Source: Allolobophora icterica
Taxonomy: Eukaryota > Annelida > Clitellata > Crassiclitellata > Lumbricidae
DNA: 64,000 bases
Direction of reading: 5' to 3'
Assembly (NCBI GenBank): GCA_963556255.1
Contig: OY744605.1
Span: 4,756,881 to 4,820,880 of the forward strand
Of this stretch, positions 52,392 to 62,950 are shown piece by piece. The notes beneath the pieces were generated by a model. That model did no database searches, was not told the origin of the DNA, and saw only the letters and a list, made by a program, of their open reading frames with translations. Position 1 is the first letter of the stretch; every line of letters starts with the position of its first letter. A program made the position numbers and the translations under genes.

Positions 52392-52864
52392 TGGGATCAG
52401 AGGCCATTAACGTCGTTTGGAGAAACGTTGTGAAGTTCTTTTCAAACTTACCATAGGGCAATAGTAGCTTTGGGCGTTTAACGACATCTCGTGGCTGCCA
52501 GAGCCGTTGAGAACGACTTTATCCTACATCTGTACAATACATTACAACTTTAGCGCTTCAGAAATATGGAGTTTACGATTACGATTGAAATTAAAGGACA
52601 CGCAGGTGAAGTATGTATAACCTGTTCGTTTGCTATTGTTCTTAATAACAAATATACTTACTTATTTACGATTACGATTCACACCCTAAGACTATCGTTC
52701 CGCCTCCAAAGACGGAACCAGCAGAGCATCATCGCCACGACAAGGCGCAAGTATTGGACATTTCCCGGCGAGTATCGAGTATTTCCTAGAAGAGTACTTG
52801 TCAAGCAGTTAACTCATCCAACGCTTCGAGGGGGACAAGTTTCCAACCAAGGGAGATAAATGAA
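52392..52864. repeat. Hairpin remnant and zeta
   Basis: A minus-strand hairpin variant (GGC:GCC, loop TCTGGCA) lies at 52483-52520. Zeta runs 52550-52860, interrupted at 52585-52665 by a short LINE 3' end piece (AACAAATATACTTACTTATT) between TTACGATTACGATT repeats. No gene seen. Confidence 0.55.
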
Positions 52865-52960
52865 TTGCAACACTCTGCCCACAACAGCGTTCGATCTTGA
52901 AATGTCGCGGTTCAATACTAGTAAGCCCCTCTAGAGCGGACGACTTACATGTACAGGCTC
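52865..52960 (+). mobile_element. SINE family A fragment
   Basis: GCGGTTCAATACTAGTAAGC and CCCCTCTAGAGCGGACGAC match the SINE A B-box and body. Cut by the MITE that follows. Confidence 0.5.
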
Positions 52961-53495
52961 ATAGGGACTATCGCTCATAGGACTATCGCTCACACCGACC
53001 ATACATACATATAAGCATAAAAGTAGGGACGCGAGCAATTAACTTCCTATTAACTAGTAGATATTTTTGAAGTATAGACACATCAAAGTAGGTACATTTC
53101 ATAAATATTTGTAAAGTCATTTGGAACATTTGATAAGTTTTATAATTGGTAGCCAATTGGAAGTTTATTTAATAATTGCTAGCTAATTGGAAGCTAATTG
53201 CTAGCTAATTTGAAGTTTAGGCCTATTTAATAATTGTTAGCTACTTGGAATTCTAAAGTTTTTATGTATAATTTGCATTTACGTGCTCTTTCTTTCTTAT
53301 CGATCGCATCAAATGAATCCATAAACTATGGTTTCAGTGTATTATCGATAACTGTACTTTTCTATGGTCATATGAGCGATCGTCCTATGAGCGATAATCC
53401 CTACGAGCGATCGTCCCTATGAGCGATAGTCCCTATGAGCGATCTTCCCTATGAGCAATAGTCCTATGAGCGATCGTCCTATGAGCGATAGTCCG
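52961..53495. mobile_element. MITE with 17-bp iterons at its ends
   Basis: The left end has two copies of GGACTATCGCTCATAG-type units. The right end has about eight inverted copies (CTATGAGCGATCGTCC and variants) between 53370 and 53495. GTACA lies just outside both ends (52952-52956, 53491-53495), a possible target duplication. The middle is AT-rich with GCTAATTGGAAG repeats. No ORF of note. The superfamily is not clear. Confidence 0.55.
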
Positions 53496-53980
53496 TACAC
53501 CAAAAGTTTAACGACGTCTTATATCTACTATGGTCGTTGAAGTCGTTACAAAATTTATTGCATATAAGTTAATTTTCTTCTTTGCAGATCATTCTCTCCA
53601 TGTCTTAAATAGTTTGCATGAGTATATTTCAGGGATTTCTGGGTTCTTGGTGTTAGTAGAGACAAATTCAGTCAAAAGAAATTCTGTTATCCGGCAGGTA
53701 GTTATGGCGTAGGCGTGTCTTTGGTCTTTCCGAATTTCAATTCATTTTCTTCCCATTTAAGAGTAAAATAGCTGTCTATAATTTGACTGAATGGATGGAT
53801 CCCGAGTTTAACGACATCTTATGGCAACAACGAGTGTTTTCGCATCGCTCTCACCGATCACAACTAATACATTAAACACTAAACGCAGCTCCTAAATACA
53901 TAGAATGGTGGACAGCGATTTTTGTAAGTACTTAAACTCTCACAAAGATCAAATTCAAAAGGCTAGGTCCTTTGCAATAT
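53496..53980. repeat. Block omicron
   Basis: Matches 4240-4690 through GTTAGTAGAGACAAA, GAAATTCTG and GGATGGATCCCGAGTTTAAC. Minus-strand hairpin variants lie at 53512-53550 and near 53808-53840. Confidence 0.6.
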
Positions 53981-54672
53981 ATCTTACCTTACCAATAAGA
54001 TAGCGCTATAAAAGTGTTTGTCTTATATAATAATTACACAAGATTAAGCGACTTTTATTTCCTAGAATCGTGTGCTTGCTTAAGTCTAGGCCTAAGTTTT
54101 TATTCCTCCGTGATTTTGATTTGTTCAGTTTCCCGTATTCAATTGAAAAACTATCTCAAACACTATTTCCACTAAACATTATTGGATCTCCATCAACATT
54201 AAAAAAAATAACCATAATATAGCTAATTCATTTTATAAAATGTGTCTATTAAGCCATAATAAGGTATAACCACTTTTTATATCACATAATATTTATTTAA
54301 AATTAGATTTCAAATCCACTATGTCTATCTTACCTTACCAATAAGATAGCGCTATAAAAGTGTTTGTCTTATATAATAATTACACAAGATTAAGCGACTT
54401 TTATTTCCTAGAATCGTGTGCTTGCTTAAGTCTAGGCCTAAGTTTTTATTCCTCCGTGATTTTGATTTGTTCAGTTTCCCGTATTCAATTGAAAAACTAT
54501 CTCAAACACTATTTCCACTAAACATTATTGGATCTCCATCAACATTAAAAAAAATAACCATAATATAGCTAATTCATTTTATAAAATGTGTCTATTAAGC
54601 CATAATAAGGTATAACCACTTTTTATATCACATAATATTTATTTAAAATTAGATTTCAAATCCACTATGTCT
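53981..54672. repeat. Exact tandem duplication of 346 bp in nu
   Basis: 53981-54326 and 54327-54672 appear identical base for base and abut directly. All other nu copies have this segment once. Either a very recent duplication or an assembly artefact. Confidence 0.9.
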
Positions 54673-55015
54673 ACAACGGCGTTATGATGACGCACAACGA
54701 CCAATAGAACTTGCTTACTTATTTACTTAGTCCTTCCCAAGCAGGCCTGCACATCGAGCAACGCATCTTCTCCATTCGTCTCTCTCCATTGCCAGTCTTT
54801 CAGCCTCGTTTCACGACATCTAGAGAACCTAAAGTCGTATCTGATGGTCTCCGAACAGTTCAACATTCCGTTTTCTTCCCCTTCTCCTTTTCCCTTCAGG
54901 ACTCCAGATCATCACTTAATTGGCTCTTTTATCATTGTCCACACGAATCAGATGTCCCGTCAATTTTAACCTTCTCATTCTGATAGTTCTCTCTCTTTAA
55001 TCTTATCCTGTCTAC
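54673..55015 (-). mobile_element. LINE ORF2 C-terminal fragment (alpha)
   Basis: Alpha copy following nu, with CCACACGAATCAGATGTCCC in the GHV region. The plus ORF at 54711-54983 is a shadow. Confidence 0.55.
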
Positions 55016-55147
55016 TTTCTTTACTGGAGCTCAACGTGCAATCACGAACAAATTTATGCAACCGTTCTCTATATGTAGATTAGTTGACATAGCTTTAAAG
55101 GTGTCTAATGAAACGCAATGTTCTAGCACGGCTTAAGTCCTTTAAGC
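55016..55147. repeat. Block beta, interrupted
   Basis: Beta up to CTTTAAGC, where the hAT-type element has inserted. Confidence 0.6.
55070..55105 (-). promoter_or_regulatory. PSE-like motif plus TATA-like box (beta)
   Basis: Minus strand: AGACACCTTTAAAGC, then TACATATAGAG at 29 bp from the motif start. Confidence 0.4.
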
Positions 55148-55876
55148 CATAGTTGTTAAAAACGATAGAAACAAAATAAAAAAACGGGAAAAAACGTCGT
55201 TTTATTCCAAAAAATAAAAAACGGGAAAAAAACGGAAAAAAACCACAAAAGAAAATAATTTGACTTTCTCGCATCTTGAAGGCGCTACTGCAATTTAAAA
55301 TTAAAAACCTTATTCACAGAATTTAATTAGCAAATAACACAACTTCATTAGTAAACACTAAGTAACATCAATCTACAACAATTATTTTATTTCTTATAAG
55401 TTTGGTTTAATAAGAAATTGAGAAATTACAAATATTACTTTGGAGGTATAGACTATGTAGTGTAAACCTTCTCACAGTAAATGCATTTCAATTTAGCCAA
55501 TGCTGAGCTTTTGTCTTTCTCGTTTATCAAAGTAACGTGAATCCATTCCGCACCTTTTCTTCTGGCATTTTAGATAACTTAGAAATAAGTTTATAAAATT
55601 TTATTTCTTGTACTGTGCTATTTCATCAAATATTTGTTTCTCAAATGATGACGTAAATAGCCTAGTGAGGTAAATTAGCTGAATCCTTGAAAGTATGGAA
55701 ACAACGTAAGGGACATCAGACAAAAAATTAAACAGAAACTGAAAAAGATTGACAGACAGTAAATAAATAATGTTACATAAAAAAACGGAAAAAAAACGAT
55801 AAGAAAAATAAAAAACGAAAAAACGACGTTTTTTGGGAAAAAATAAAAAACGAAAAAAACGGTTTTAACATCTATG
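55148..55876. mobile_element. Non-autonomous hAT-type element, 729 bp, A-rich ends
   Basis: Ends CATAGTTGTTAAAAACG and (inverted) CATAGATGTTAAAACCG, with an exact 8-bp duplication CTTTAAGC (55140-55147, 55877-55884). The empty site is known from the other beta copies. Subterminal regions are runs of AAAAACGGGAAAA/AAACGACG units in opposite orientations. No transposase. Confidence 0.75.
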
Positions 55877-56106
55877 CTTTAAGCACATCTTACAACTGTC
55901 AAGGCGGTTGACTTTGTAATTTCCTTTTAATGGAAAGAAGTCTAACTTGGTTTCTTCTCTCTATTTGGCGATTATGTAGATATTTTATGTTTCACAAAGC
56001 TGTCATAACAAAGATAATTAGCGTCATCTTTATAATTTATTCAGGGCTCGGAATGACGCTACCCGGGTATGAAGCAGAGACGGCGTTTCAGTGCGTATGC
56101 ACTAAT
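55877..56106. repeat. Rest of beta and gamma
   Basis: Beta resumes after the hAT-type element. Gamma ends at TGCACTAATCA, where the L2-like LINE inserted. Confidence 0.6.
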
Positions 56107-56599
56107 CAGGCGTTTGGCCTGTCTTGAACGATTCATTATATATTGGTCGGATATCCAAGTTTGACAATGTGTCCGACTTCATGCTCTGGGACTTGCATTG
56201 GCTACCGGTTCCCCTACGCATCCAGTATAGGATTTCTTCCTTGGTCTGGCGCTGCCAGCTGGGCCTCGCTCCAGCTTATCTGAGATCCCTCTGCCAGCCT
56301 GCCGGTGAGACCTGTGGTCGCTCTCTCCTCTCTCCGGAGAAGGGGTGCTCGCTGTGTCATTTGCTCGTACTGCCACCATGCAAAATCGGGGCTTTTGGTG
56401 GTTGGTCCTGTGGTATGGAATGGGTTCCCTCTCGAGCTGCGTCTCCTCCCTAAAACCCAACTCGAGTCTTTCTAAACTGCGCTAAAAACGGTTCTCTATG
56501 TTCCTCATGGAGTGGGGCTACGCCTCCGAGTAGTCCCCTTGAAGAAGCGCTATATAAGTGCTCAAATGAATGAATGAATGAATGAATGAATGAATGAAG
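56107..56599 (+). pseudogene. CR1/L2-like LINE ORF2 C-terminus with (GAAT)n tail
   Basis: Plus strand: IGRISKFDNVSDFMLWDLHW, LPVPLRIQYRISSLVW, RCQLGLAPAYLRSLC, AFGGWSCGMEWVPSRAA (frameshifted GPVVWNGLP region), GCGCTATATAAGTGCTC and GAATGAATG repeats. It is inserted between TAATCA and GTCTCTTTCCTGGG of gamma/delta, which are joined at 8769-8785. Heavily 5' truncated, with a short internal deletion at its start. Confidence 0.8.
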
Positions 56600-57348
56600 T
56601 CTCTTTCCTGGGTCTGGTTGAAAAACTGATTTTAAAAGAGAACGCCTTCACAGAAGAGGATTTTAAGTCAATGTGAGAAATACATTGAAGAGTCACCAAT
56701 GTAAAACTGATCGAGGAAGAACTGTGATATTAAAAATGTTATGTAAGGGTAAGTGCAGTGAAATCGATAAAAATAATATATTTTAATGCCTTTAAGTGAA
56801 ATCTGATGTGTGAAGCCGAAAACTATTAAGCTGAAACTAAATAAGCAACCAACGTCGGCATAGTTGGAAATATTTGGACACCTCTTTTAAAAATTAAAAC
56901 TCTTAGCATAAGTAGAATAAACGTGGCCAAGCTAGGCCTACAAGTGGGATCACAGTTCTTTGCTTTAGTAATGGAAAGTAGTAATAACTCCGCATTGCAC
57001 CACGGCAGTTACTCTGATATCGCCAGTCCAAAGTCTGAATAAAGGAGGAGGAAGACGCTAATCATCTTTGTTATGACACAGCCTCTTCAAACATGAACTA
57101 CACACTCTATTTGTCATAAGAAGGACGATTGGCATCGCCCTCCTCACTATCAAGGCTTCGGACTTGCACCAACTGTTCGTGGCAGTGAAGTAGCTATATC
57201 ACAGCGTCTGTTTCTTAGACTTTTTCTGCTGGTGGCGAACTCTGTTGAGCGTAGCCGCGTCACTTCGTCTATGCATTTATAATTTCTGTCCAATGTGTGG
57301 GTGAGTATTGGTAGGCCTAATATAGGGTCGACGTCAATAGTTCTCTTA
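56600..57348. repeat. Delta, epsilon, start of zeta
   Basis: Delta to 56910, epsilon 56920-57190 with facing hairpin arms, zeta cut at GTAGCCGCGTC, then theta-type sequence. No gene seen. Confidence 0.6.
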
Positions 57349-57384
57349 AACACCTTTAAACTGGTTTGTTTAGATGCTATATAA
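57349..57384 (+). promoter_or_regulatory. PSE-like motif plus TATA box
   Basis: AACACCTTTAAACTGG, then CTATATAATC with TATA at 30 bp from the motif start. Confidence 0.45.
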
Positions 57385-58070
57385 TCAAATTATATCACCG
57401 TCTATTCGTTAACAATCGAAAGAAATAATCACATTTCCATCAAAAGAAACTCGAAATATGAGATATTCGAATCAAAATCTGAATATTTTAATTTAAGATA
57501 TTGTGCAGCACATTTTCTCATTTAATCTGGAAGCAATAAACAAGATAATTTGAAAAGAAGAACACATCGCGCTTGATTTAATTACAAACAAAACAGAAAT
57601 ATATCACTCATAAAGACTTTCCGAATCTATGTCTGCTTTTTGATTAAATTGTTGTTGACGTCAATTTATCATGAACACCCCTTTCCTTGTCAAGAATTGT
57701 CAAACTTTGTTAAACCCCCCCCCCCATTTCGTTGACATAATCAATAGACGATTACTAAGGTAAATGGGAAGTTTGTGAGGCGTGATGATACGCTGTGCAA
57801 TATACATCTGTATAGACATAGCGATGTATAGGCCTACTCAATGTGATTGTTTAACCGTTGTTTGAGGCTATACCATAAAGATATCTTTCAGCTGGTTGTA
57901 TAATTCAAAGAACCTGCTCAGAAAATCCAACCTGGAGGGTCCGTGACAGCAAGGTTTTCTGCCGTTGCATATAAATAAAATTTACTAAGTTCTGATATCG
58001 AAAGGAAAGTGGCAAAAGTCCAGGTCAAAAGAAAATAGTGCAAAGATCCACGAAGATAATCGACGACATT
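57385..58070. repeat. AT-rich unmatched DNA and theta
   Basis: 57410-57730 is AT-rich and ends in a C run (57717-57725). Theta starts near 57750. No coding signal. Confidence 0.5.
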
Positions 58071-58107
58071 CACACCTTTAAAATGGTTTACACAGATGAT
58101 ATATAAA
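58071..58107 (+). promoter_or_regulatory. PSE-like motif plus TATA box (theta)
   Basis: CACACCTTTAAAATGG, then ATATATAAATATC with TATA at 30 bp from the motif start, then CACTTCGTCTAATCGCTG. A degenerate hairpin (GTCGACGTGAATGG) lies about 60 bp downstream. Confidence 0.5.
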
Positions 58108-58226
58108 TATCACTTCGTCTAATCGCTGTTAATCACTAAAAAGTTTACTCATCGGAAAGTCGACGTGAATGGTCCTATTTGCCATAAGAAACGAGGATAC
58201 ATTAAAGCGAAAACCGCCTCTATATA

Positions 58227-58262
58227 CACACCTTTAAAAAGTTGAACACAGACGCTATATAG
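58227..58262 (+). promoter_or_regulatory. PSE-like motif plus TATA box
   Basis: CACACCTTTAAAAAG, then CTATATAGTCG with TATA at 30 bp from the motif start, then TCACTTTTCTATTCGC. Confidence 0.45.
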
Positions 58263-58784
58263 TCGTCACTTTTCTATTCGCTTATAATAGTCTTTGCCAG
58301 ATTTAAGTTCTAAAAATATAAAAAAGGTCATCGTGAACGGCCGTAGTTATAATATATAACAATACACTAAAGTGAAAACCTCTTCTTTTCTTAAACACCG
58401 CTACAAATTCTAACTTAAGGTAAATGTAGAATAGTGATCCAGTGCCATAGTTATATATGAACAATATACATTGTAAATTTTTCATCAAAGCTGTTTTATA
58501 AATAGAATAACTAGATTAATAATTTTTTGTACATTAACAATGTTTATTGAAAAGTTTTTGTTTACTTTTTAGATTTCTTTTATGAGATAATTGCTGCACA
58601 CTATTGCTTAATTTTCATCAAACCATTTTATCACAATATGTGATCTTAGACAATGTTAGCTATAGATAATTAAGTAAATAAGTAAGTGCGGCTTCTTCTT
58701 AAGTAAGCGTATGGATATTTAATCCGTCTGTTAGGAAATCTAGAAATGCTCATACTCTAAGCCGAAAACATGGCATTTATTTTA

Positions 58785-58820
58785 GACACCTCGTTTAAAG
58801 GACTTACTTTACTATATATA
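58785..58820 (+). promoter_or_regulatory. PSE-like motif plus TATA box (kappa)
   Basis: GACACCTCGTTTAAAGG, then CTATATATATGC with TATA at 29 bp from the motif start. Confidence 0.5.
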
Positions 58821-59395
58821 TGCGTAACGTAGAATGTGACTAAGTTATAACGTGAGAGGGTGACCCACTAGCCCAGAGTTGTAATCTTAATCGTAAACTC
58901 AAAACTATGCGAAGGCGCTGCTCAAAAGCGAAGGGCTCCAGCTTACTCACGAGCGCAGAACCGTGTAAGAGGGGTTGATTAGTGTAGATCCGAGTCGGGT
59001 TGCCATAGAAACCAGGGAGAGGAGGCAGAAACTGTCCGTCTAGAAGGCTGAGCAACTTTAATTTAAAATGCTGAAACTGGGTCTTTGGAAGCACACAGAG
59101 GCTATAAGGGAAACATTTTCATTTCAGCGTATAAACGCTCGTGAATAAGCTGGTGCCCTGTGCTTAGCTTTAAAGTACCGCTTTAGAAATGTGGAGTTTG
59201 CGATTACGATTCACCCTCTTCACGAGGTGGCGCCATAGTTCTAAACCTGTTAGAGTTTACGATTGTGATTGCGATTAGCTTTTTGCAATTAAGAATTTTG
59301 CAATTGATTGTCCTAAAAATTTGTCTAGTTCAGACTTGATCTCATACCTGAAACATCTTGGATTGTTCTATGACGTGCGCTATAAAATAATGGCT

Positions 59396-59703
59396 GAATG
59401 GATGGACGGACGGATGAAACAATGGAAGGATAGATGGATGAAACGATGGAAGGATAGATGGATGAAACGATGGAAGGATAGATGGATGAAACGATGGAAG
59501 GATAGATGGATGAAACGATGGAAGGATAGATGGATGAAACGATGGAAGGATAGATGGATGAAACGATGGAGGGATAGATGGATGAAACGATGGAAGGATA
59601 GATGGATGAAACGATGGAAGGATAGATGGATGAAACGATGGAAGGATAGATGGATGAAACGATGGAAGGATAGATGGATGAAACGATGGATGAATAGATG
59701 GAT
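59396..59703. repeat. 24-bp minisatellite
   Basis: About 12 near-perfect copies of GATGGAAGGATAGATGGATG plus AAAC. The unit is eight codons, so frames on both strands stay open (WKDRWMKR on plus, SIYPSIVS on minus). These ORFs are products of the repeat. Confidence 0.9.
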
Positions 59704-60839
59704 AAACTATAATTGATGAATGAATAAATATGAGGAAAGACACCAAGGCATAAAAGTTGGTCCGCATTTGTAAAACCTACATACATGCAAACACACATAA
59801 TACATACATTCATATAAACAGCATAACTGCATGCTTGCACAAACGGTCGCCCATACACCCTAACACTTGCAGTTGCGATAAACCGCATTCTACGCCGCAT
59901 ACGAAACGTACAACAGACGCCTGCGTTATCGGAAGTGGTTAGAGCGATTAGAGGCGTTCTAAGAACATTTCTCTGTTCACTACGGGCACAGAACACAACT
60001 CATTCACGCGAACTTTGACACGACCCAGTTACGACGCATCGAATTGCGAAAACCGGAATAGAAATTCTAAGCCAAGCGGGAGTAATAGGTAGAAAAGTCG
60101 AAGCGTTAATATTAATTACGTTATTACAATTAATTGGAACTTAGGAATTATGTTGTACTGTTAGAGATGTTTCATGCCGTGTATCTTAATATCCTGCTGT
60201 TTGTTAGAAACTGCGGAAAGGAACGAAATGTTGGGGAAAAATCATATCACGTTGTCAATTCGTAGAATTGAACCAAATATAACAGCAGTAATAATGCCGG
60301 GTTTTTTCTCTAAAGTTATGTTCATATAGAGCAGACATCGGTAGCACTCTTCAAATAAATGTTAGACACCTCAATTACAGGTCTTCTCCTCAAATAAATA
60401 CCTATTACATCTTCCTCCGAAGCAAGTCATAGATCACTTATTTTGATGACTATATTTTATAGGAAAGAAAACAAGACCTTTAAATGAGGTTTACAAATAA
60501 TACCACACGTAACGGAAACAAACATAAAAATAAACTGAAAAAATGAACTTTAAAGACGTCGACGGCATTTGCTGTCATAAAATATGAATGAACTCTGGAA
60601 TCAATCTCATAACGAAATATTGGAAAAAATCGTATCTGATATATTACGTTGTCAATTCTCGGTTGAACTAAACATAGCAGCAGTAATTGCCGAGTATATT
60701 CTCTAAAGCAATGTTTTGTACACAGCAAAGACGACGGTAGTAGTCTACAATTAATTCGTGAAATTTAGACACCTCAATTACAGGTCTTCTCGTCGTATAA
60801 ATTAGGATTGCATCTTAATATAGGCCAAGAAAAAAATTA
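59704..60839. repeat. Block pi, rho and modules
   Basis: 59880-60010 matches 43440-43560 (CATTCTACGCCGCATACG). Pi 60010-60300, rho 60540-60640. Modules at 60365 (TATA degenerate) and 60768. No gene seen. Confidence 0.55.
60768..60803 (+). promoter_or_regulatory. PSE-like motif plus TATA box (pi)
   Basis: GACACCTCAATTACAGG, then TATAAATTAGG at 29 bp from the motif start. Confidence 0.45.
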
Positions 60840-60974
60840 AATTATAAAAAATTAAATTAAATTAAATTAAATTATAAAAAAAATTAAAATATAAAAAATT
60901 ATAAAAATTATAAAAAAATTATAAAAATTATAAAATTATAAAAAATTTAATTAAATTATAAAAGAAAAAAATTA
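60840..60974. repeat. A/T-rich tract of TTAAA and TTATAAAA units
   Basis: About 130 bp of ATTAAATTA and ATTATAAAA steps right before the LINE fragment. Confidence 0.85.
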
Positions 60975-61766
60975 AATTATATCAAAGTTAATAATTTACA
61001 AAATAACCCTAATAGAATTGACAGTAGTCCTGTTCATGAAATGGAAATCTTAAATGAGAGGTTTTATCTTAATGAATTGAAACAAGCTATAAGATCAGCA
61101 AAAAATAATAAGTCACCGGGTGATGACAAATTACCTTATGAGTTGTTAAAACATCTTCATAAAAATGCTCTTAAAACCCTATTAATATTTTATAATGAAA
61201 TTTGGGAGGAAGGGAAATTGCCAACTGACTGGCATCATGCCATTATTCTACCATTATTAAAGCCAAATAAAGACGCCTCGGTTCCAGAATCTTATCGACC
61301 TATATCATTGACTCCAACGATTTGTAAAGTAATGGAAACAATGGTAACAAAACGTCTCCAATGGTTTTTGGAAAAAAATAACCTTATTTCAAAAAATCAG
61401 TCTGGCTTTCGAAAATATAGAAGTACAAATGATCAAATCCTTAAACTTCAGGATAATATTCTTAAAAAAATTAAAAATAAAGAACATGTTTTGGCTATTT
61501 TCATTGACTTTGAAAGAGCATATGACATGTTACATGTACCTACCCTTTTAAATAAAATTCAGAATTTGGGAATAGTGGGTAATACATTTAACTGGATTGA
61601 AAACTTTCTTTCAAATAGAACTTTCCAGGTGAAAGTTGGGGCAGAACTTTCTGATAAATGTATACAACAGAATGGTACACCCCAGGGTTCGGTAATATCT
61701 CCTATTTTATTCTTGCTAATGATAAATGATATTGCTGCAGGTGTGGATGGTGTACTGCCCTCATAA
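60975..61766 (+). pseudogene. Non-LTR retrotransposon reverse transcriptase, N-terminal half
   Basis: Open frame without internal stops. After SSPVHEMEILNERFYLNELK come AKNNKSPGDDKLPYELLKHL (motif 1), WHHAIILPLLKPNK, ESYRPISLTPTICKVMETMV (motif 2), QSGFRKYRSTNDQILKL, AIFIDFERAYDMLHVPTLLN (motif A with the first catalytic aspartate), FLSNRTFQVKVG, NGTPQGSVISPILFLLMIND (motif B). The frame ends at GVLPS before the YADD box, so the second catalytic site and everything after are missing. It resembles jockey/I-type RTs. It is the least decayed coding sequence in the window. Confidence 0.85.
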
Positions 61767-62095
61767 GAAAGAACCACGCATCTGCAAAAAGTTGATTTTG
61801 AGATAAATGCAAAAAACATAAATTGGTTGTTGCCAAGTAGATCCTATATTCATATTCATTTTTGCTTTTAACCAACATATGCAACAAAAAGCTACCATTT
61901 TTAGGGGGAAATGAATTTTAAATATTTTATCTCATAAATATTTTAAATGTCAGTAAATGTGTTTTTACTTAGCTTTGAAGGCCGACGACAGAACCCAATA
62001 ATTGTTAAGAACAACGCATCTGCATAAAATCGTGTTTTAGTCTGGAACAATTCAACAATTGTCTCATATTTCAGGTCAATTATATCAAACAACAT
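61767..62095. other. Unmatched non-coding stretch with two direct repeats
   Basis: CACGCATCTGCAAAAAG at 61775 and ACGCATCTGCATAAAAT at 62014 are related. No ORF or known repeat is recognised. It may belong to the element formed by the tandem array that follows. Confidence 0.3.
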
Positions 62096-62950
62096 AGGCG
62101 TAATTTGTGGGGGTACGAGGGGTACGCGTACCCCCACTATTTTTTACACGGGGGCACCGTACCCCCACTTTTTAAACAATGCCAATCAATATTTTATTAA
62201 TGAGCCTTCTCAGAGATCGCAGTCTCCGGCCTGCTTCGTGTATGTAAGAAATTGGTATTCTCACTTTTTAGACCAATGTTACGCCTCTGGGGATACTAGG
62301 GGAATCCGCACCCCCAATTTTTTAAACAATGCCAATAAATATTTTATTATTGAGCCTTCCCAGAAATCGCAGTCTCTGCCTTGCTTCGCGTATGTAAGAA
62401 ATTGGTATTCTCACTTTTTAGACCAAAGTTACGCCTCTGGGGGTACTAGGGGTATACGTACCCCCCATTTTTTAAACAATGCCAATTAATATTTTATTAT
62501 TGAGCCTTCCCAGAAATCGCAGTCTCTGCCTTGCTTTGTGTATGTGAGAAATTGGTACCCACTTTCTAGACCAAAGTTACGCCCCTTGGGGTACGAGTGG
62601 TACGCGTACCCCCTACGTTTTTTACTGGGGTTACCGTACCCCCTACTTTTCAAACAATGTCAATCAATATTTTATTATTGAGCCTTCCCAGAAATCTGAG
62701 TCTCTGCCTTGCTTCGTGTATGCAAGAAATTGGTATCCCACTTTTAAGACCAAAGTTACGCCCCTTGGAGTACGAGAAGTACGCGTACCCCCTACTTTTT
62801 TTACCGGGGGTACCATACCCCCTACTTTTTAAACCATGCCAATCAATATTTCATTATTGAGCCTTCCCAGAAATCGGAGTCTCTGCCTTGCTTCGTGTAT
62901 ACATGTAAGAAATTGGTACCCCCACTTTTTAGACCAAAGTTACGCCCCTT
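62096..62950. repeat. Tandem array of 145-185-bp units
   Basis: Five to six copies of a unit with GTACCCCC near its start, AAACAATGCCAAT, ATTTTATTATTGAGCCTTCC, CAGAAATCGCAGTCTCTGCC, TTGCTTCGTGTATG, AGAAATTGG and AGACCAAAGTTACGCC. Units differ by a second GGGGTACCGTACCCCC palindrome, present in some. ORFs here read through the repeat and are not genes. Confidence 0.85.

Larger units (their letters stand above)
58108..59395. repeat. Iota, kappa and zeta-like block
   Basis: Iota and its AT-rich extension to 58660, kappa 58670-58850, a GC-richer piece (58860-59090, matching 15541-15655 and 22040-22180) and zeta-like sequence to 59230. The minus ORF 59094-58840 is partly shared with 22184-22002 but not as a protein. 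No gene called. Confidence 0.5.

Noticed and set aside
59325..59996. 223-aa minus ORF and 131-141-aa ORFs
   Set aside because: Held open by the 24-bp (eight-codon) minisatellite; no domain outside the repeat.
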